From Saccharina japonica (taxonomy: Eukaryota; Sar; Phaeophyceae; Laminariales; Laminariaceae), in the NCBI GenBank assembly GCA_008828725.1, contig MEHQ01003403.1, forward strand, positions 310,001-374,000: a stretch of 64,000 nucleotides of DNA, in the 5' to 3' direction. The position numbers and the translations under genes are program-made. Below the pieces are notes generated by a model. It made no database searches, was not told the DNA's origin, and worked only from the letters and a program-made list of their open reading frames with translations. Within the stretch, counting starts at the first letter, position 1. Each line of letters opens with the position of its first letter. Positions 13,601 through 35,434 of this stretch are shown one piece after another.

Positions 13601-13765
13601 AACTTGTCTTGTATCCTCTCCTTATTCCTGCCGCGTTTGTAATGTCAGGCTCATGGCTTCACGAAGAGCGCAGTTGACGCGATAGAGGCCAAGGGGGGCA
13701 AGTGCGAATTGCTCTCGCCAACGACCAACGAGGTGGTTGACATGGAGGAGGACGACGAGGAATAG
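7692..13765 (+). CDS. RPL15: Plastid-targeted 50S ribosomal protein L15, nuclear gene, six exons
   Basis: Protein of the large subunit of the bacterial-type (plastid) ribosome. Exons: 7692-7740, 8196-8321, 10753-10991, 12341-12422, 13135-13214, 13649-13765. All GT-AG; the sum is 693 nt, 230 aa. Residues 1-18 ([18 protein letters not shown]) are a signal peptide, followed at the predicted cleavage site by FFAP, the heterokont ASAFAP-type motif. A Ser/Thr-rich transit peptide follows to about residue 43. The L15 core lies in exon 3: basic HKRKGRG, then [19 protein letters not shown] and LYRRLPK. Later exons supply NLIKLDALN, the [12 protein letters not shown] region and an acidic tail. Exons 1-2 code almost only targeting sequence, exons 3-6 the ribosomal protein. 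Intron 2 (2.4 kb) holds an AGTACT-type minisatellite. A mitochondrial L15 is the alternative, but the signal peptide plus FFAP argues for the plastid. Confidence 0.92.
9310..10010. repeat. Degenerate AATACTCCGAGTAC minisatellite in RPL15 intron 2
   Basis: Many imperfect copies of AATACTCCGAGTAC, CGGAGTACTTGGAGTATGAG and GCAGTACT. A block of about 75 bp near 9395-9470 recurs at about 9822-9900 (both read ...CGGAGTACTTGRAGTATGAGCAGTACT...). The unit is itself nearly palindromic, so the tract can form many alternative hairpins. Confidence 0.75.
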
Positions 13766-13782
13766 ACTAAACACCGCACTCG

Positions 13783-13804
13783 GAGGGGGGGGGAAGGGGG
13801 GGGC
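13783..13804 (+). other. G-run pair in the RPL15 3' flank
   Basis: Two runs of eight to nine G separated by AA, just after the RPL15 stop codon. It may lie in the 3' UTR and could form a G-quadruplex; no function can be read from the sequence. Confidence 0.5.
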
Positions 13805-14300
13805 GTAACGCTCAGCGGCAAATGCAACAGCGATTGAGATCGACATCTTTTCCTTTGTTGCACTTATTTCGTGGCGAAACTCTGCAAGGTTAATACCACA
13901 CTAGTTGTTTGATGTATCAATAGTGCGAATTCAAGCTATTTTTCTATATATTGTCGAGCTTCCAGAAAGTTGGAGCAGAGGCATGTTACGAATGGTATTA
14001 ATGACATTATCGTGCACCGTGAACAAGCCGTACCAGGTATATAATCTCATGTGACGTGCTCAGCAACCTCATCGGGGGACGTGCCACCTCAACATAATAT
14101 ACCAGGTACTTAATATAGTGACTACCGAAATATTCTTCGATACAAGAATTCGTGTACGAAATTTGACGGTCTAACTCGAAAAGAACGGCGTGGAATTTGG
14201 CCGAGTAATACATTTCAGTCGTTCAACTTGAACCAGCCTGTACGTTTTATTTGTTTCTTGCTGGCTGTTTTTTTCTTCGGAATGAAAATGTCGCACATTA

Positions 14301-14510
14301 GGGCCCGTTTTAACGAAGAAGAAAAAAAAACAATTTGGAAAAAAAAATAAATCAAATCCGCTTTTCATTGGTCAACACACGCACCAGCACCAAAGATTAG
14401 GATCTTGGGGCATAATATTTGGTGCTGGTGCGTGTGTTGACCAATGAAAAGCGAATTTGAAATTTATTTTTTCCAAATTGAATTAATTTTATACTCGTTA
14501 ATTCGGGCCC
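14301..14510. mobile_element. MITE, 210 bp, GGGCCC termini, TTA target duplication
   Basis: Bounded by TTA on both sides (14298-14300 and 14511-14513). The ends GGGCCCGTTTTAACGAAG and, reverse complemented, GGGCCCGAATTAACGAG are inverted. The interior is a long hairpin: a stretch from CGCTTTTCATTGGTCAACAC through CACCAGCACCAAA is repeated inverted around about 14400. Size, TTA duplication and GGGCC end fit a PIF/Harbinger-type MITE. The same terminus appears at 63819. Confidence 0.85.
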
Positions 14511-15329
14511 TTACAAAACAAAAATGTCTCCGTCCGCTTTGCGGTACAGTATGTGAATGTTTTGCCTTGTTGTCATACCAGGTATGTATGCATTAGGTAT
14601 ACTCATTTTTTTTCTGCACTCCGGTAATTCGCGGAAAGCTCTACAAAGAATCCAAGCACCACAGGCGCATGCTCTCGAGTACTATTTATTGTCGATTACC
14701 GGTGTATGAAGTTTTGGTGGTGTTAATCATGTCAACATGGCCATCATGGCTAGAAAAAAGAGCGCCCCACCGTGGGCACTTGGCCGTGGCCGAACAAGCC
14801 CTCCTTCTCTTACCTCTTACCTGGGGGGCTCTACAGTAGTATTAATAGTAGGCTATCATAGCACTCATAGCACTCATAGCACGCACACGCGACCAACTAT
14901 TCGTCACCATGAACATATTTCACATCTTGGGGAAAATGTGGATGTCTCTGCCCATCGTACATCAACCCTGTTCCTTATACAAGACGAGAACAAAAACACG
15001 TACCTGGCGTATGATGTGTACGAGTAACTCGTGGTCTATTCCTCTATTTGGAAGCACCTTGTTTCCGAAAGTTGTGTGCATTTTCAGGGTGGCTATAGCC
15101 TACTTTTACGTGGTTAAAACCACGAGCTTAACGGAAGGCATTTTCGATTTTGTGAAGTGGATCTTCCATATCCTTACGAATTCCTTACGAAAGTATGTAT
15201 ATATCCACAGGATCATACATAGAGCACACATTTTTTTTCTTTTTTGCCGTTACTCAAGCCACGCCGCCCCCATAATGTCGTAAGAAGACAGCCATTCAAG
15301 TTTTCGGCACCTACCTGCGGCCGCACTCT

Positions 15330-16096
15330 TGTTGCTGTCTTCACATTAAAAGCCGTGCCGGTCTCTCGATCCAGTACCTCCATCTGTCCGTACTAATCCA
15401 ACACTTGACGCGGTCGATTCCCGTGGTCACAGGCTAACTTACCCAAAAAAGGTATACTGAAATAAAAATGGAGCCCGAAGGGTCCGCAAAGCGATCAAAG
15501 TCAGTCAAAAACAGATAGTCTGGAGCCCTCCGCTCCCCTCTGCACGCTGTGTGAAGGTAAACATAAAACTGGGAAGGTCATCACCAATCGGGGGTATACG
15601 CCCCCTGATTCTATCTTGGTGCCCCTATAATGCCGGGGTGTTCCGTGCCGGGTTCACGCCAGTCAGGCAAACAAATCGAGTCCTCCACCCCGATTACGAG
15701 TATAAACGCAGACATGATACGGGGAAAGGGAACTATGGTCCCGTGCTACTGATGTACCCTCGGCCTGCGAGCAGTGTAGTAACTGCAAGACAAAGACAAA
15801 GAGACAAGTCAAAAATACAAGCAAACACTCAAACAAACAAGACCACAGAGATAGCACAGACACCTCATCCCGAGGGGGTGGTGCAATGGTGCATGGGGGG
15901 AGTGAAAAAATAAATAAATAAAATAGTCCAGGAGAGTCAATCCGGCACATATCGCGCCACTCGGTCCGTCATTTCTCGATTGTTCTCTTCCCTCGCCGAT
16001 TCGTCCTTCTTCCGCACCCCTCCCGTCGCGTTGGTTTTTGTTGTCTCTTTATTATTGCTACGCTCGCTGTCTCGCTTGGTCGCTCGTTTTCGGCTT
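15330..16096 (-). mobile_element. 5'-truncated LINE copy with 10-bp target duplication
   Basis: Reverse-complement match to the 3' part of the LINE ending near 26,226 (end of the ORF and 3' UTR, including the TTTTTTGGGTAAGTTAGCC and GAATCAGGGGGCGT parts), ending in an AATGTGAAGACAGCAACA tail. Both sides carry GCCGCACTCT (15320-15329 and 16097-16106), a clear target-site duplication. The copy is cut off at its 5' end, as usual for target-primed insertion. It lies between RPL15 and the spermidine synthase exons. Confidence 0.88.
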
Positions 16097-16106
16097 GCCG
16101 CACTCT

Positions 16107-18891
16107 ACCAGGTGCTAAATAAACAGTGTGCGATTAACAGGAGTGTTATTACTCAAGAGGCGCGATTAGCTTGTGTTGTTCATAAAGGTACTCGCAAAAA
16201 TCGCCTGCCTGCCTCGTATAAACGATTGGTCATCAAATAATTAAACACGAATGCGGAAAGAGATGAATACGTACGGAGTAATCGAAGTAACTGCGGGTAT
16301 AGGTCTACGGTGGACCAGATTATTGTCAGTATCGTAGCTTTGCAGTTGGAATCGCGGAACCGCAACTTGGTTATTTGGACGGTTGTAATGTTGTGATTCT
16401 TCGCTCGAGATTGAGACACCGGGCACTGCATCGTCAGGACATCGACCAACTTTCTTGTTCCAACAGTGTAAGAAATTGCACGGCATTGTTGATGCGCACG
16501 CCAGCAAAAAGGGTAATTTGAGCTATTTTGTTTGTATCGAACAAAAGCTTGACCACGCGCCGCGGGGCGTAGCCTAAACAACAGGAGAGCGGTTCTGTCA
16601 ACTCACTTCACTGACAGGCGCAGATTTCAGCCCTAGTTTATTTCCACACACGAAAGTGGCCTAGTCGTAGTCTGATTCATGGGGCCGTCTACCGTGGTCT
16701 CGGGTCGTTACCGAGAAATTATGCCTGGCAGATGTTGCAGCCTCTTTTTCCCACTTGACATCTGACACATCTGACACTGACATGAGGCCATACCCCGGTC
16801 TCGATCCGCACATTGCAGCTGTTTTTATACACACGTCGTTCTCGCAATCTCCCTTGTATGGTGATCATGATTATGTGAAGTCTTTTTCAGGAACAAGCCT
16901 GTCCTCCAACACCAACAATCAAACCCAAAATGAGAAAATACGCTACCCGTACCTCTTTGCCGGAACAGGAGATGGGGCAAGCGCTGAACGCAAAAACGCA
17001 AGCTTATTTAAATACCTCGCCGGAATCTATTCCTGGTGTATGATATACATCATTGCTATAATAGCGAATTTCATCAACGCCACACAAGAGTAAAATCCAA
17101 CCCGCAACGCCGCCAAGGAGTGCAAGTTTGCCCTCAAAACAAAAAAGACGCACCCTATACAGTCGAGTATACTGGGCACTCGGCATAACGCGTAAAACGT
17201 TCGGCTCTTAAAAAATCAACAAACAACAAACAACGCACGGGTCCCACAAGCAGTTATTTTTTGACGATTGATAGTAGAATATCCCAGGTATCACGCAGGA
17301 CAAAGCGACCTACAGGGTACTTTTTTTGGCCAAAGCCGGCCCCGTATGGGGGCCTGTGTACTTCCTTCAGTGCGAGAGTTTAGACTCATATTTCCTGCTC
17401 GGAGATGTTGGAAAACAACTACTCCTCGATTCAAGAGTTTTCTGTTTCCTTGACGGTCCGGCGTCTGACACTTGAGATTTCCTTCTCCGCGAAAACAGGG
17501 AGGACAAAAGATGCCTCGTGTACTAAAGGGCTGTAGTACCGTAGCAGATCCGTCATGTCGGCATCTGGAGTGCTTGTTGGTCTTGATAAGTCTGCAGTGG
17601 TTTAAGCAGACAGCAGATTCGGGCCAGGGATATGCAGTTGTTACATCATGTCGTCATTTTTGCTGGTCTCCGTGGTAAATGGCATGCATCTGGTGAATAT
17701 CCTTTATCCTACATTCTACAGCATGTCTACAAATTACAACAGTTCAAAAACTACACTGCACCATTTCCTATTCGGAGGATAAGTGGCCTTCGTCACTAGT
17801 AGAATCAATACATATACTCGTACTGCAGCTCTCGCTAAAAAACTGGCGCTGGTGGATAGTTGTAACTGCCGGAAACTGAACTGATTGTGTGAGCTGGTGG
17901 AAGGCATGACATTTTTTGTTTTGAGCGATCATCTGTCGGTCGTGCAACGCGGATCTCCGGCTTCAGATTACCATATCATAACGTATCATATATATGGGGA
18001 GGATAATGATCTCCGGGTTCAGCCAGCTCCGAAGGGGGCCGTATTTTAGGCGGCCGTCGTAATCAATATATCAATATATCAATGTATCAATATATCAATA
18101 TTGGGGACGGGTAGCTCTTGCTCGGTGGATAGTTGTAACTGTAGAGAGCTGGGTTGCCGTCTGTGTGCTGTGTGCGATGGTTGAACGCTTAGCTTACACC
18201 AGGCAACGTTTGATTTATCGTGATTCGTTGAAAAACAAAAGCAAAGGATATTTGCGGTAGGATGGCGCGGGAATCTGGCTTCAGATCTCGGGCTTCACCC
18301 AGCTCAAAAGCAAGGCATACTCTATGTTTAGGTGGCCGTATAAAGTAGCAACTCGCTGTAATACTTCAAATACTAATAGCCGGATACTTTCAAGTTTCCA
18401 TGTAAACTCGAACGAGTTATTACCCTTGACGATCCTCTGGACGAGCCGTCTGCACACGTTTTCATGTATCAATGGGTGGATTCCCTCATCCCCACCGGCA
18501 CCTTGAATTCGTTTGCATCAGCAACCCAGATACTCGTCAGTTTTAATCGATTTTCGCTAACTCGCGCCTTCAGCGACGGAAAAAAAAACGATTTTTTGTT
18601 TTAATCGGGAATTTATTTCGCGAACTTCCGCCAGCAGGGGAGACTCTAGACTACACCACACCACACCACACGTACAGCATGCCAAGTATCGGTTAGACCA
18701 CCCATCCCCTGTAATACTTCTGAGCATCAAAATTAGTCCCTGCAAGCTAGCACTGCAACAAATAGCACCTACAATACGTAAAGCCTGCAACAAGGTATTC
18801 GCAATACTCCTTACTGTACACCAAAACAGTCTGCAAGCTATCATCGCTCTGCAACCAACAGCACCCGCAGGCTGCAACAATGGATTATTAC
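16107..18891. other. Region without a supported gene between the truncated LINE and spermidine synthase exon 6
   Basis: The C-terminal exon of spermidine synthase should lie between here and RPL15, but I found no convincing one. A pair of diverged repeats lies at 17838-18340. An (ATATCA)-rich run lies at 18064-18100. Nothing else is supported. Confidence 0.5.
17838..18340. repeat. Two diverged direct repeat units of about 250 bp
   Basis: Both units read GGTGGATAGTTGTAACTG at their start (about 17850 and 18125), then a variable part, then CTTCAGATYW, an AGCTC-type segment and TTTAGGYGGCCGT (about 18045 and 18330). An ATATCAAT tandem run separates them. Confidence 0.55.
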
Positions 18892-29042
<10,151 letters not shown>

Positions 29043-29479
29043 TGTTGAATGAGGACCGCAACTGCTGTGTACTACGTACTGCTGTGTGCTGTGTCGATGT
29101 ACAGCACACTCTGATGACATGAGGGGTTTCTATAGAGCCACATATTTATTCCAGACAGGGGCCAGCGAACCAGCACCACCCGGCAAAATCCTGAGAACCA
29201 CCAGCAAAAATCTTTAAAAAAAAGAGAAGGATCTTGTTTCCGGCTGTTTGATAATTATAAACAGAGGTGGATACCAGGTCACCTTCCCATCTACCACAGG
29301 TGGTATTTATATGATGGATAGTACAGGTATTAATAGTAGTACCACCTCGTTACACACAAGTTCAAGGTCATCACCCCAAGACCCTTAGAGGGATTGTCAC
29401 TCTCCGTTCTCCGTTCCGTGAAGGCCCGAGGCACCAACCCACTCAGTCATTGTGTCTTCCACACCAAACGTACACTATT

Positions 29480-29705
29480 AATAGCGAAAAACCTTCCAGG
29501 GGCTCCGCCCAGCACAAAAACAAACAAACAAACAAACAAAGACCCGCCATGATTGAGTACAATTTATCTTTCCTTTTTCTCCTTTCTTACTTTTTGCCTT
29601 TTCGTGTTGCTTCGTCCGTGATGTAGCTACATATAATAGGTGCAGTGGGGTACACCCCACTGCCGTAGAAAGAACGCGATTTAATGTGAAGAGACGACAC
29701 CCACA
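29480..29705 (+). mobile_element. LINE 3'-end fragment
   Basis: Ends in CGATTTAATGTGAAGAGACGAC, matching the LINE 3' terminus near 26190 (TTTTAATGTGAAGACAACAAC) and that of the 15330 copy. The (ACAA)n run and the purine/pyrimidine-biased stretch before it resemble a LINE 3' UTR. The left limit is uncertain. Confidence 0.4.
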
Positions 29706-29879
29706 CAAATATCATTGAGCGCCGTGAGACGCCAATTGCTTGACCGCAGAGTATACCCATGAGCAGATATATCACCTTTCTTTGCTGTCCTCGTTCATGC
29801 TTGCTGCGTCGGAGTCCAACATACTAAGGACTTATACTTGTACTTGGATGAATGGATGGATGGATGGGCATGCTTCGGG

Positions 29880-31000
29880 CGGTATAACATGGAAATATAT
29901 GACCGTCCGGGTGTGCGTTTACGCCTGAAGGTTTGGATGCTGAAAGCCGAGGTCATCGACACGCTACTCTACCGGTGCGTCATGTGGAGCCCGAGCAAGG
30001 CTGATTGCGACAGGCTATACGGGTGGTCCTCCACCAGATAGCCGGTCGCCCCGGTGGTCTAACTGGTAGCCACGAAGCCTGTAGGGCCGGATGTCGAGGG
30101 TTCGATTCTCCCCATGGAGGTTTTTATTCTCAAATGACACCGACTGTCGAGAGCGCATATTATAGCGTGGGTAAGCAAAATTCGACGAGAGTTGACGAGG
30201 GAAGAAAGTGCTGAAATCTTCTCGCGATAAAAATGCAAGGCAAGAACCGTAGTGGGGGAGGAGGGAGAGGAGCCTACTTTGTGACCCCGGATCTGAGTTG
30301 CGACTAGGGAGGGAGAAAGACGGAAGTGCGAAGATAATGAATGGGATGGAAAAAAAAAAAGAAATGGTCCTCCGATGCCTCGGCTGGTGGGAAATAAAGC
30401 GCGAAGACCACATACATACATCCTATATCCTATCCTATGCCAACACGCTTCTCAGACCAACAGACTCCGGAAGCGTTGAGACGACGGTACGCAGACGAAG
30501 GATACTATTGTTCGCGGGCTTTGTGGCACGCATGGAAGAGGAGCGCTTGTCGACGAGGGCGGTGTATAGGGAGGTGTTCCGGGGTACGGGCTACTCCGGG
30601 GGGCAGGAATGGGACTGGACCAAGGGCCTTGAGGAGGACCTTAAGGCGCTCGGCATCAAGTTTAAACGGTGGCGCGAGGCGGCACAGATGATCGGCAGAT
30701 GGTCCCGACGGGCCGAGGAAGGGGTGGAGGTCTGCATGCGAAATGACACAAGGATGAGGAGGAGGCAACGGCAGAGCGACTCAAGGCGTTTGTTTGCAAC
30801 CGCGACTCTTTACCTTTTTGATGCCCATACACGCACGCGGGAGGAGAGGGGGGGGGTGGGGGTGATGGGGGGCGAGGGGGGAAAGGGGGGGGGAAGTGGT
30901 CTGCCTAACAGACTGACGCCTGGGAGTCGCCAGCATCGTCATGATGCACCCCCCCTGTCGAGACCCAAGTAGTTATAGCAAAGTGCTGCCCGGACATATG
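29880..31000 (+). mobile_element. Degenerate LINE fragment interrupted by a SINE
   Basis: 29880-30040 codes YDRPGVRLRLKVWMLKAEV and TLLYRCVMW, then VVLHQI. From 30364 the reading continues MVLRCLGWW, VETTVRRRRILLFAGFVAR, then WDWTKGLEEDLKALG. These match the reference LINE (LFDRPGAPFRLKARLLQAEA, IHHRLLLRVIGYQ, VEATVRQRRILFAGNVAR). The SINE sits exactly between two aligned codons. A G-rich tract follows at 30847-30898. The 3' limit is approximate. Confidence 0.8.
30041..30363 (+). mobile_element. tRNA-derived SINE, full-length copy
   Basis: 5' tRNA-like head GGTCGCCCCGGTGGTCTA with an A box (TGGTCTAACTGG) and a B box (GGGTTCGATTC) at 30097-30107. The body contains ATTCGACGAGAGTTGACGAG, CTTCTCGCGATAAAAATGCA and a GTAGTGGGGGAGGAGGGAG segment. 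A poly-A tail ends near 30360. The body matches copies at 40.8-41.4 kb and 53.0-53.6 kb. Inserted in a LINE fragment; no clear target duplication. Confidence 0.85.
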
Positions 31001-33057
31001 TTGCCTTTGTATAGATAGGCCCCAGTGCCCACCTTTCGCTTATTTTGTTCCCGCGTATCCCTTTTTCCTATTTCTTCCTTGTTTTCTCTTTCTCTTGCTT
31101 TCTTGCTTTTATTATTTTTTGTTTTCTTCTCTTTCTTCCCCTTTCGATTTCGAAGTCTATTTTTTAATCTTGTGGGTATTATGATGTTACTCGGTTTCTG
31201 TTGCGACTCGTACTGTAGTACAAATGTAGGCTGATCTCACTTTTATTTCTGTCTGAGGTATACGATTTGTTTCAGTTACTTTCTGTTTATTTTCTGCTTA
31301 TTTTCCCTCCTGAGGTAATCTTCCACTCCAAAGTTCTTGGGGTCTGTCCTGGACACCGCCTGATAGCGGTGGTGCAATGTGAGAGCAACACCAACAATAT
31401 GTTTTAAAAGTCAGGGCGAACTATCCTATTGTAGCAGACTGCGACTTAAGACTTTTGGTGGTATCTTGTTGGGTGGAAGGGGTGGACCATACACACACGG
31501 CGACGAAGGAAACACGAGCGACTGTCTGTAGTACCTCGTATAGTATGCTACAAGCAGCTGGAAGTAGTTTCCCCGGCATACCCTCGGGTATTATTAATTG
31601 CAGATCGTCTACTATTAATAAGAAAAGCACGCAGGTCACTATTTTCTCGCGAAGAGTGTCCCGCTTCAAACTCCAACTGTGGGGTCGCCAAGAGGCCAGA
31701 AGAAAAGAGCGGGGAGGGGCGGGATGACAGACCCACACCCATGGAGCCTGGATGCGGCTTAGGATTCGAACATTGTGAGGTGGTAGATGAGAGAGTGCGT
31801 GTAACTACTGCACTACCAACATATACTGGAGTAGGTGTAGGATCAAGGGCAACATGTAAGTGTGTAGTATCATACCAGGTATAGCAGGCCGGGGTACATG
31901 TAAAAAAAAAAAAAAGCGATACCATCGTGCTATTTTTTTGTACTGACCACGGGCTGTAGGTGGGAGGCACCTCTTTGGTTTAGTGTTGCTGCATTCCCGA
32001 CGACGGCAACGATAGTCTCTATTAATAGTTAATAGTCCTGTTCTTAGAAATACGCATAGTAATGATCAGACGCACACAAAAATTGTAACAGAATGCCGTC
32101 GTTACCAGATATTGGGCACCCTATATATGTTCGCCGCCAAAGACGCCGTTGTGAAGAGGGTTTTCTCGATGGAAAATCGTAAAAGAGACCATGAATAGCT
32201 CTTCGCGTTCGCTCGAAACATATTGTTGCAAAACATGTTAGGGTTATTTGAGTTCGTAACCACTAATAACAGCATGCGCCTTTTGAAATACTCGATGCCC
32301 GGGGTCTTTTGTTTCGTTTGGATGACAGGGGTCCAGCGTGAAACAAGTACGTAGGGTCTGATAAAAGTCATGGGCGAGTCCGACAGCGGCACGAAAAAAA
32401 AAAATACCAGTACCCTACACTCGTACAACCTGACCTATACGCGATTATCATCCCTGAGCCTTGTGCAGAGTTCTCTCCGGTCATACTTTAGCGTTCGCAT
32501 ATTACAAACATACCCAACGCACCCCGTCAGTGCAAAATAGAGCAAAACAACCAGTCAGGACTCGATAACCCGCACTGGAAATTGCTGCCACTCGGCCAAG
32601 CACGGTCTTATTAAATTCTACTGTTAACCATCGACTACAATCACAACACAATAAGAGTGATACGCGGACTCTACATGGTCACCATTCGAGTAGACAGGCT
32701 TGCAGAAGGTGCTTCAATTCTTGCTTCGTCTCGTGTACATGTCATGAGCGTCGACGTACGCTGTGCATCAAAATGTCAACGTGTCTGTTTCCGCCCAAAA
32801 TGTTTTATCTCGGTGCCCGGACAAGAAGTCAGACAACCAATACCGGCACCACCACATTCGCTTCGCACGCCCCCCATCTGTTGTGTCCCGCCGAACTTAA
32901 GTCTTGTAGAACCCCCTTCTACTAATAGCAATAATAGCATTGCGGTGACAAAGTCGTGCCCGCAGTTTTCTCATCCACATAAAGCAAAAAACTCGCGCCA
33001 ATGCAATACCAACCCCAAGCATACTGCACAAAAAACCAACTGTTTGTTTGGCGAGAA
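31001..33057. other. Intergenic region downstream of PSF1
   Basis: No gene supported. It has a T-rich stretch at 31040-31170, an A13 run near 31903 and scattered TACCAGGTA and ATTAATA words. Short frames on both strands resemble nothing known to me. Confidence 0.5.
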
Positions 33058-34888
33058 TCATGTTGACTCATTCTCCAGTTCTTGGAGCAGGCCTTGTCGA
33101 ACAAGATGCTCCACGTCAGATCTTCGCAACAGGTGGGTGCTTCCTCGGTCAAGCTTCACAGACCCCTGCCCGAACATAACGACGGAAGCAGTGTTAAAGT
33201 GAGGCGCAGCCAGCTGTTGCCTACGAAACTATCAGAGCTGAACTCACTAGAAATAAAGCACATGAATGATACATCCTCATGGCACGATGCGGTTCAGGCA
33301 TGAACCGCTTATGCGATGGGTATGGCGTGTGTCAACCGACAGGTATTTGCCGATATTTGCCCCCCGTGTGGTCTTACGTGATCTGTCATTATTTCCCCGC
33401 AGTCGTTGAGGACCCTGACCTCCACGTGCAGCTCCTTAGGCGGTTGTAGGTCTGCTGTCAGATCCAAGTTCAAGCCCTGGAAATTAGGAAGGACAAGAGT
33501 GGCCAGCGTTCACTGGATCTCCTCAGATGGGCCATGACACCAGCGCTGCTGTGGAGGGAGGATGGTTATTAATAGCAGTCTCGCTTTGTGTACAACTGCG
33601 TGTGCCCGCCGAGTGCGAAGCAATGTACAGAGTACACACACCAACGTCAATCATTCTACCCCCATAGCTACCGTTACATTGTGCTATGCCGCAAACGTCA
33701 ATTCTAGTTGTCACATGTACCAGAAACTACAGAAGTATGAATATTTCGGACGCGTATACTCATTTTTTCCCCATCCAACAAATCGATCGTACGGATCAGC
33801 ATCAGGACAGCTCACCCGCTCTCGCGTGCTCCCGCCATTGAGCTTCATGCAGGGCGTCTTCAAAGCAGGCAGCTGCCTCTTCTACCACTGTTAATGTTCC
33901 TATGGTGCTCTACACAAAAAAAATGTTACGCCGGGGTAACGAGTACACATGTTTTTGGTTATCGCTTCGTCGACTTGCGTTCTAGCGGTGACGGTGACAT
34001 CACTCGTACCATCGCGGCCGCATTCCGCACGGTTCTGTTATGTGCCAGGTACAACTCAACACAAGCCACGTCGGCAGAAATCGTTAAAAGGACTGCGACT
34101 TGCACATACACACGTCAGCTTCCCCTGTACATACTACAGATTACCGAGAACATTAACTCATGTCCTAAGTCCTAACCACCTATCATTCTATCGTAGACTA
34201 GAGACTGCGCGGCTTCTATTAGTAAGGCATGTCCGGCGTGAGGGTATGCAAGATTTCAACTGGCAGCTCAGATTCACAAGGACTGGCTACGTCACAACAT
34301 AAATCAAAGGCATGAGCGCGCTATACATAGCTCTACGTATAGCAACAGCGCCGATAACTACCTGCATACCAGGTAGCTCGCATCACGCTGACAACTGAGA
34401 GTTGGAGCAACCGCTGCTGTCGCCATGTTCAAACTATGAGACATTGGGGGGTACAGTTATGCAGGTGTATAAATATGTGGTTTTTGTCTCTTTGGGTGTG
34501 GGTGCCGTATCATCAAAAACATTCGGCATCTACTGCAACTTACTTTTCCAGAGCTCCCTATATAGAACAAACATGTTGCACAACAAATCAGTCCGCGTCG
34601 GAAGGTAGCTCACAAGGATCCCTGCCCTAAGTTTGCGATTATGTTTTGCTGTAGGAACAGTCGTCAACGTGCAGCAACAACCGCCAACGTGTAGCAACAA
34701 GCGGCCCAATTCCACGTTTGGACCTTTGGGACATTCAAATTGCGCCAAGCCGATCCACCGGCTTTACCTGCGTGAAATTCGTGAGAATTCGATCGTACTT
34801 GTTGAACAACTCCATTTCTCTCGCACTCAAGCTCTGCTGCAGCTCTTGCGGAACCACCGGTCCCGTTTCCCAACGCAATTGGGTGATG
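33058..34888 (-). CDS. PSF1: GINS complex subunit PSF1, C-terminal three exons
   Basis: Subunit of GINS, part of the replicative CMG helicase in the nucleus. Exons: 34888-34768 (enters in phase 2), 33476-33378, 33165-33058 with the stop. Together they code 108 aa. Exon A: ITQLRWETGPVVP, then LSAREMELFNKYDRIL, the PSF1 helical domain signature. Exon B: GLNLDLTADLQPPKELHVEV and RVLNDCGEI, the link into the B domain. Exon C: GSVKLDRGSTHLLRRSDVEH and LVRQGLLQEL, the C-terminal B-domain strands and end. Splice phases fit throughout. The family is about 190-210 aa, so about 90 N-terminal residues are missing. I find no exon for them in 34889-36674, where a repeat block begins. Either a distant exon, a broken gene or an assembly join explains this. 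Confidence 0.88.
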
Positions 34889-35434
34889 CTGCACGAAGGT
34901 ATCATACACACGCACGGGCGCGCACAATGTGCAAGGGTTGAGGTAGTGTCCCCAAAACAAAACAAGACGTCGCATATTGCTCCCTTGATACAATTTCTAG
35001 CTGTTCGAAATACCTTCAATTCCAACCACGTTGGTACAGCAACTCTAGCCCCATTGGCTGTATATAGACTACGTACAGCTGATGCTGTAGAGCCTCTCAC
35101 ACATACCATTAACAATATGTAGGGTTAGCGTTACTACTGCAGATTTGGCTAAAAGTCTTAACTCCAATTCGTAGTATTTATGATACTTGGTATTTGATAC
35201 AAGCATTTGTATGTAACGCGTATGAACAAGCATTTGCATTGATATGTACACGCTCACACACTGCCTCTGCCTACTATTAATACCTACGTACCGTTCCTTT
35301 TCCTTTCTTTCTTTCCACTTTTCAGCAAGTGACCCGTGAAGGTCGTACGTATTGAAACTCTTTGTTGCAAGGACTCTCGGGGTTCAACTCCTTCCGCGCT
35401 GAACTCTGAAGTAGTGCAATACTTGCACTTATGC
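34889..35434. other. Stretch upstream of PSF1 exons with no recognised feature
   Basis: The missing 5' exons of PSF1 would be expected here or beyond. No PSF1 N-terminal motif is visible on the minus strand. It ends where the duplicated block starts. Confidence 0.5.

Noticed and set aside
16241..16425. Possible last exon of spermidine synthase on the minus strand (acceptor at 16426, phase fits, HYN...VAVPRF)
   Set aside because: Phase and a faint resemblance to the family's C-terminal motif are not enough. Spacing and key residues differ, so it was not added to the gene.
30025..30374. 9-bp match TGGTCCTCC on both sides of the SINE as target duplication
   Set aside because: The protein alignment with the reference LINE shows both copies are original coding sequence (VVLH and MVLR), so the match is coincidental.
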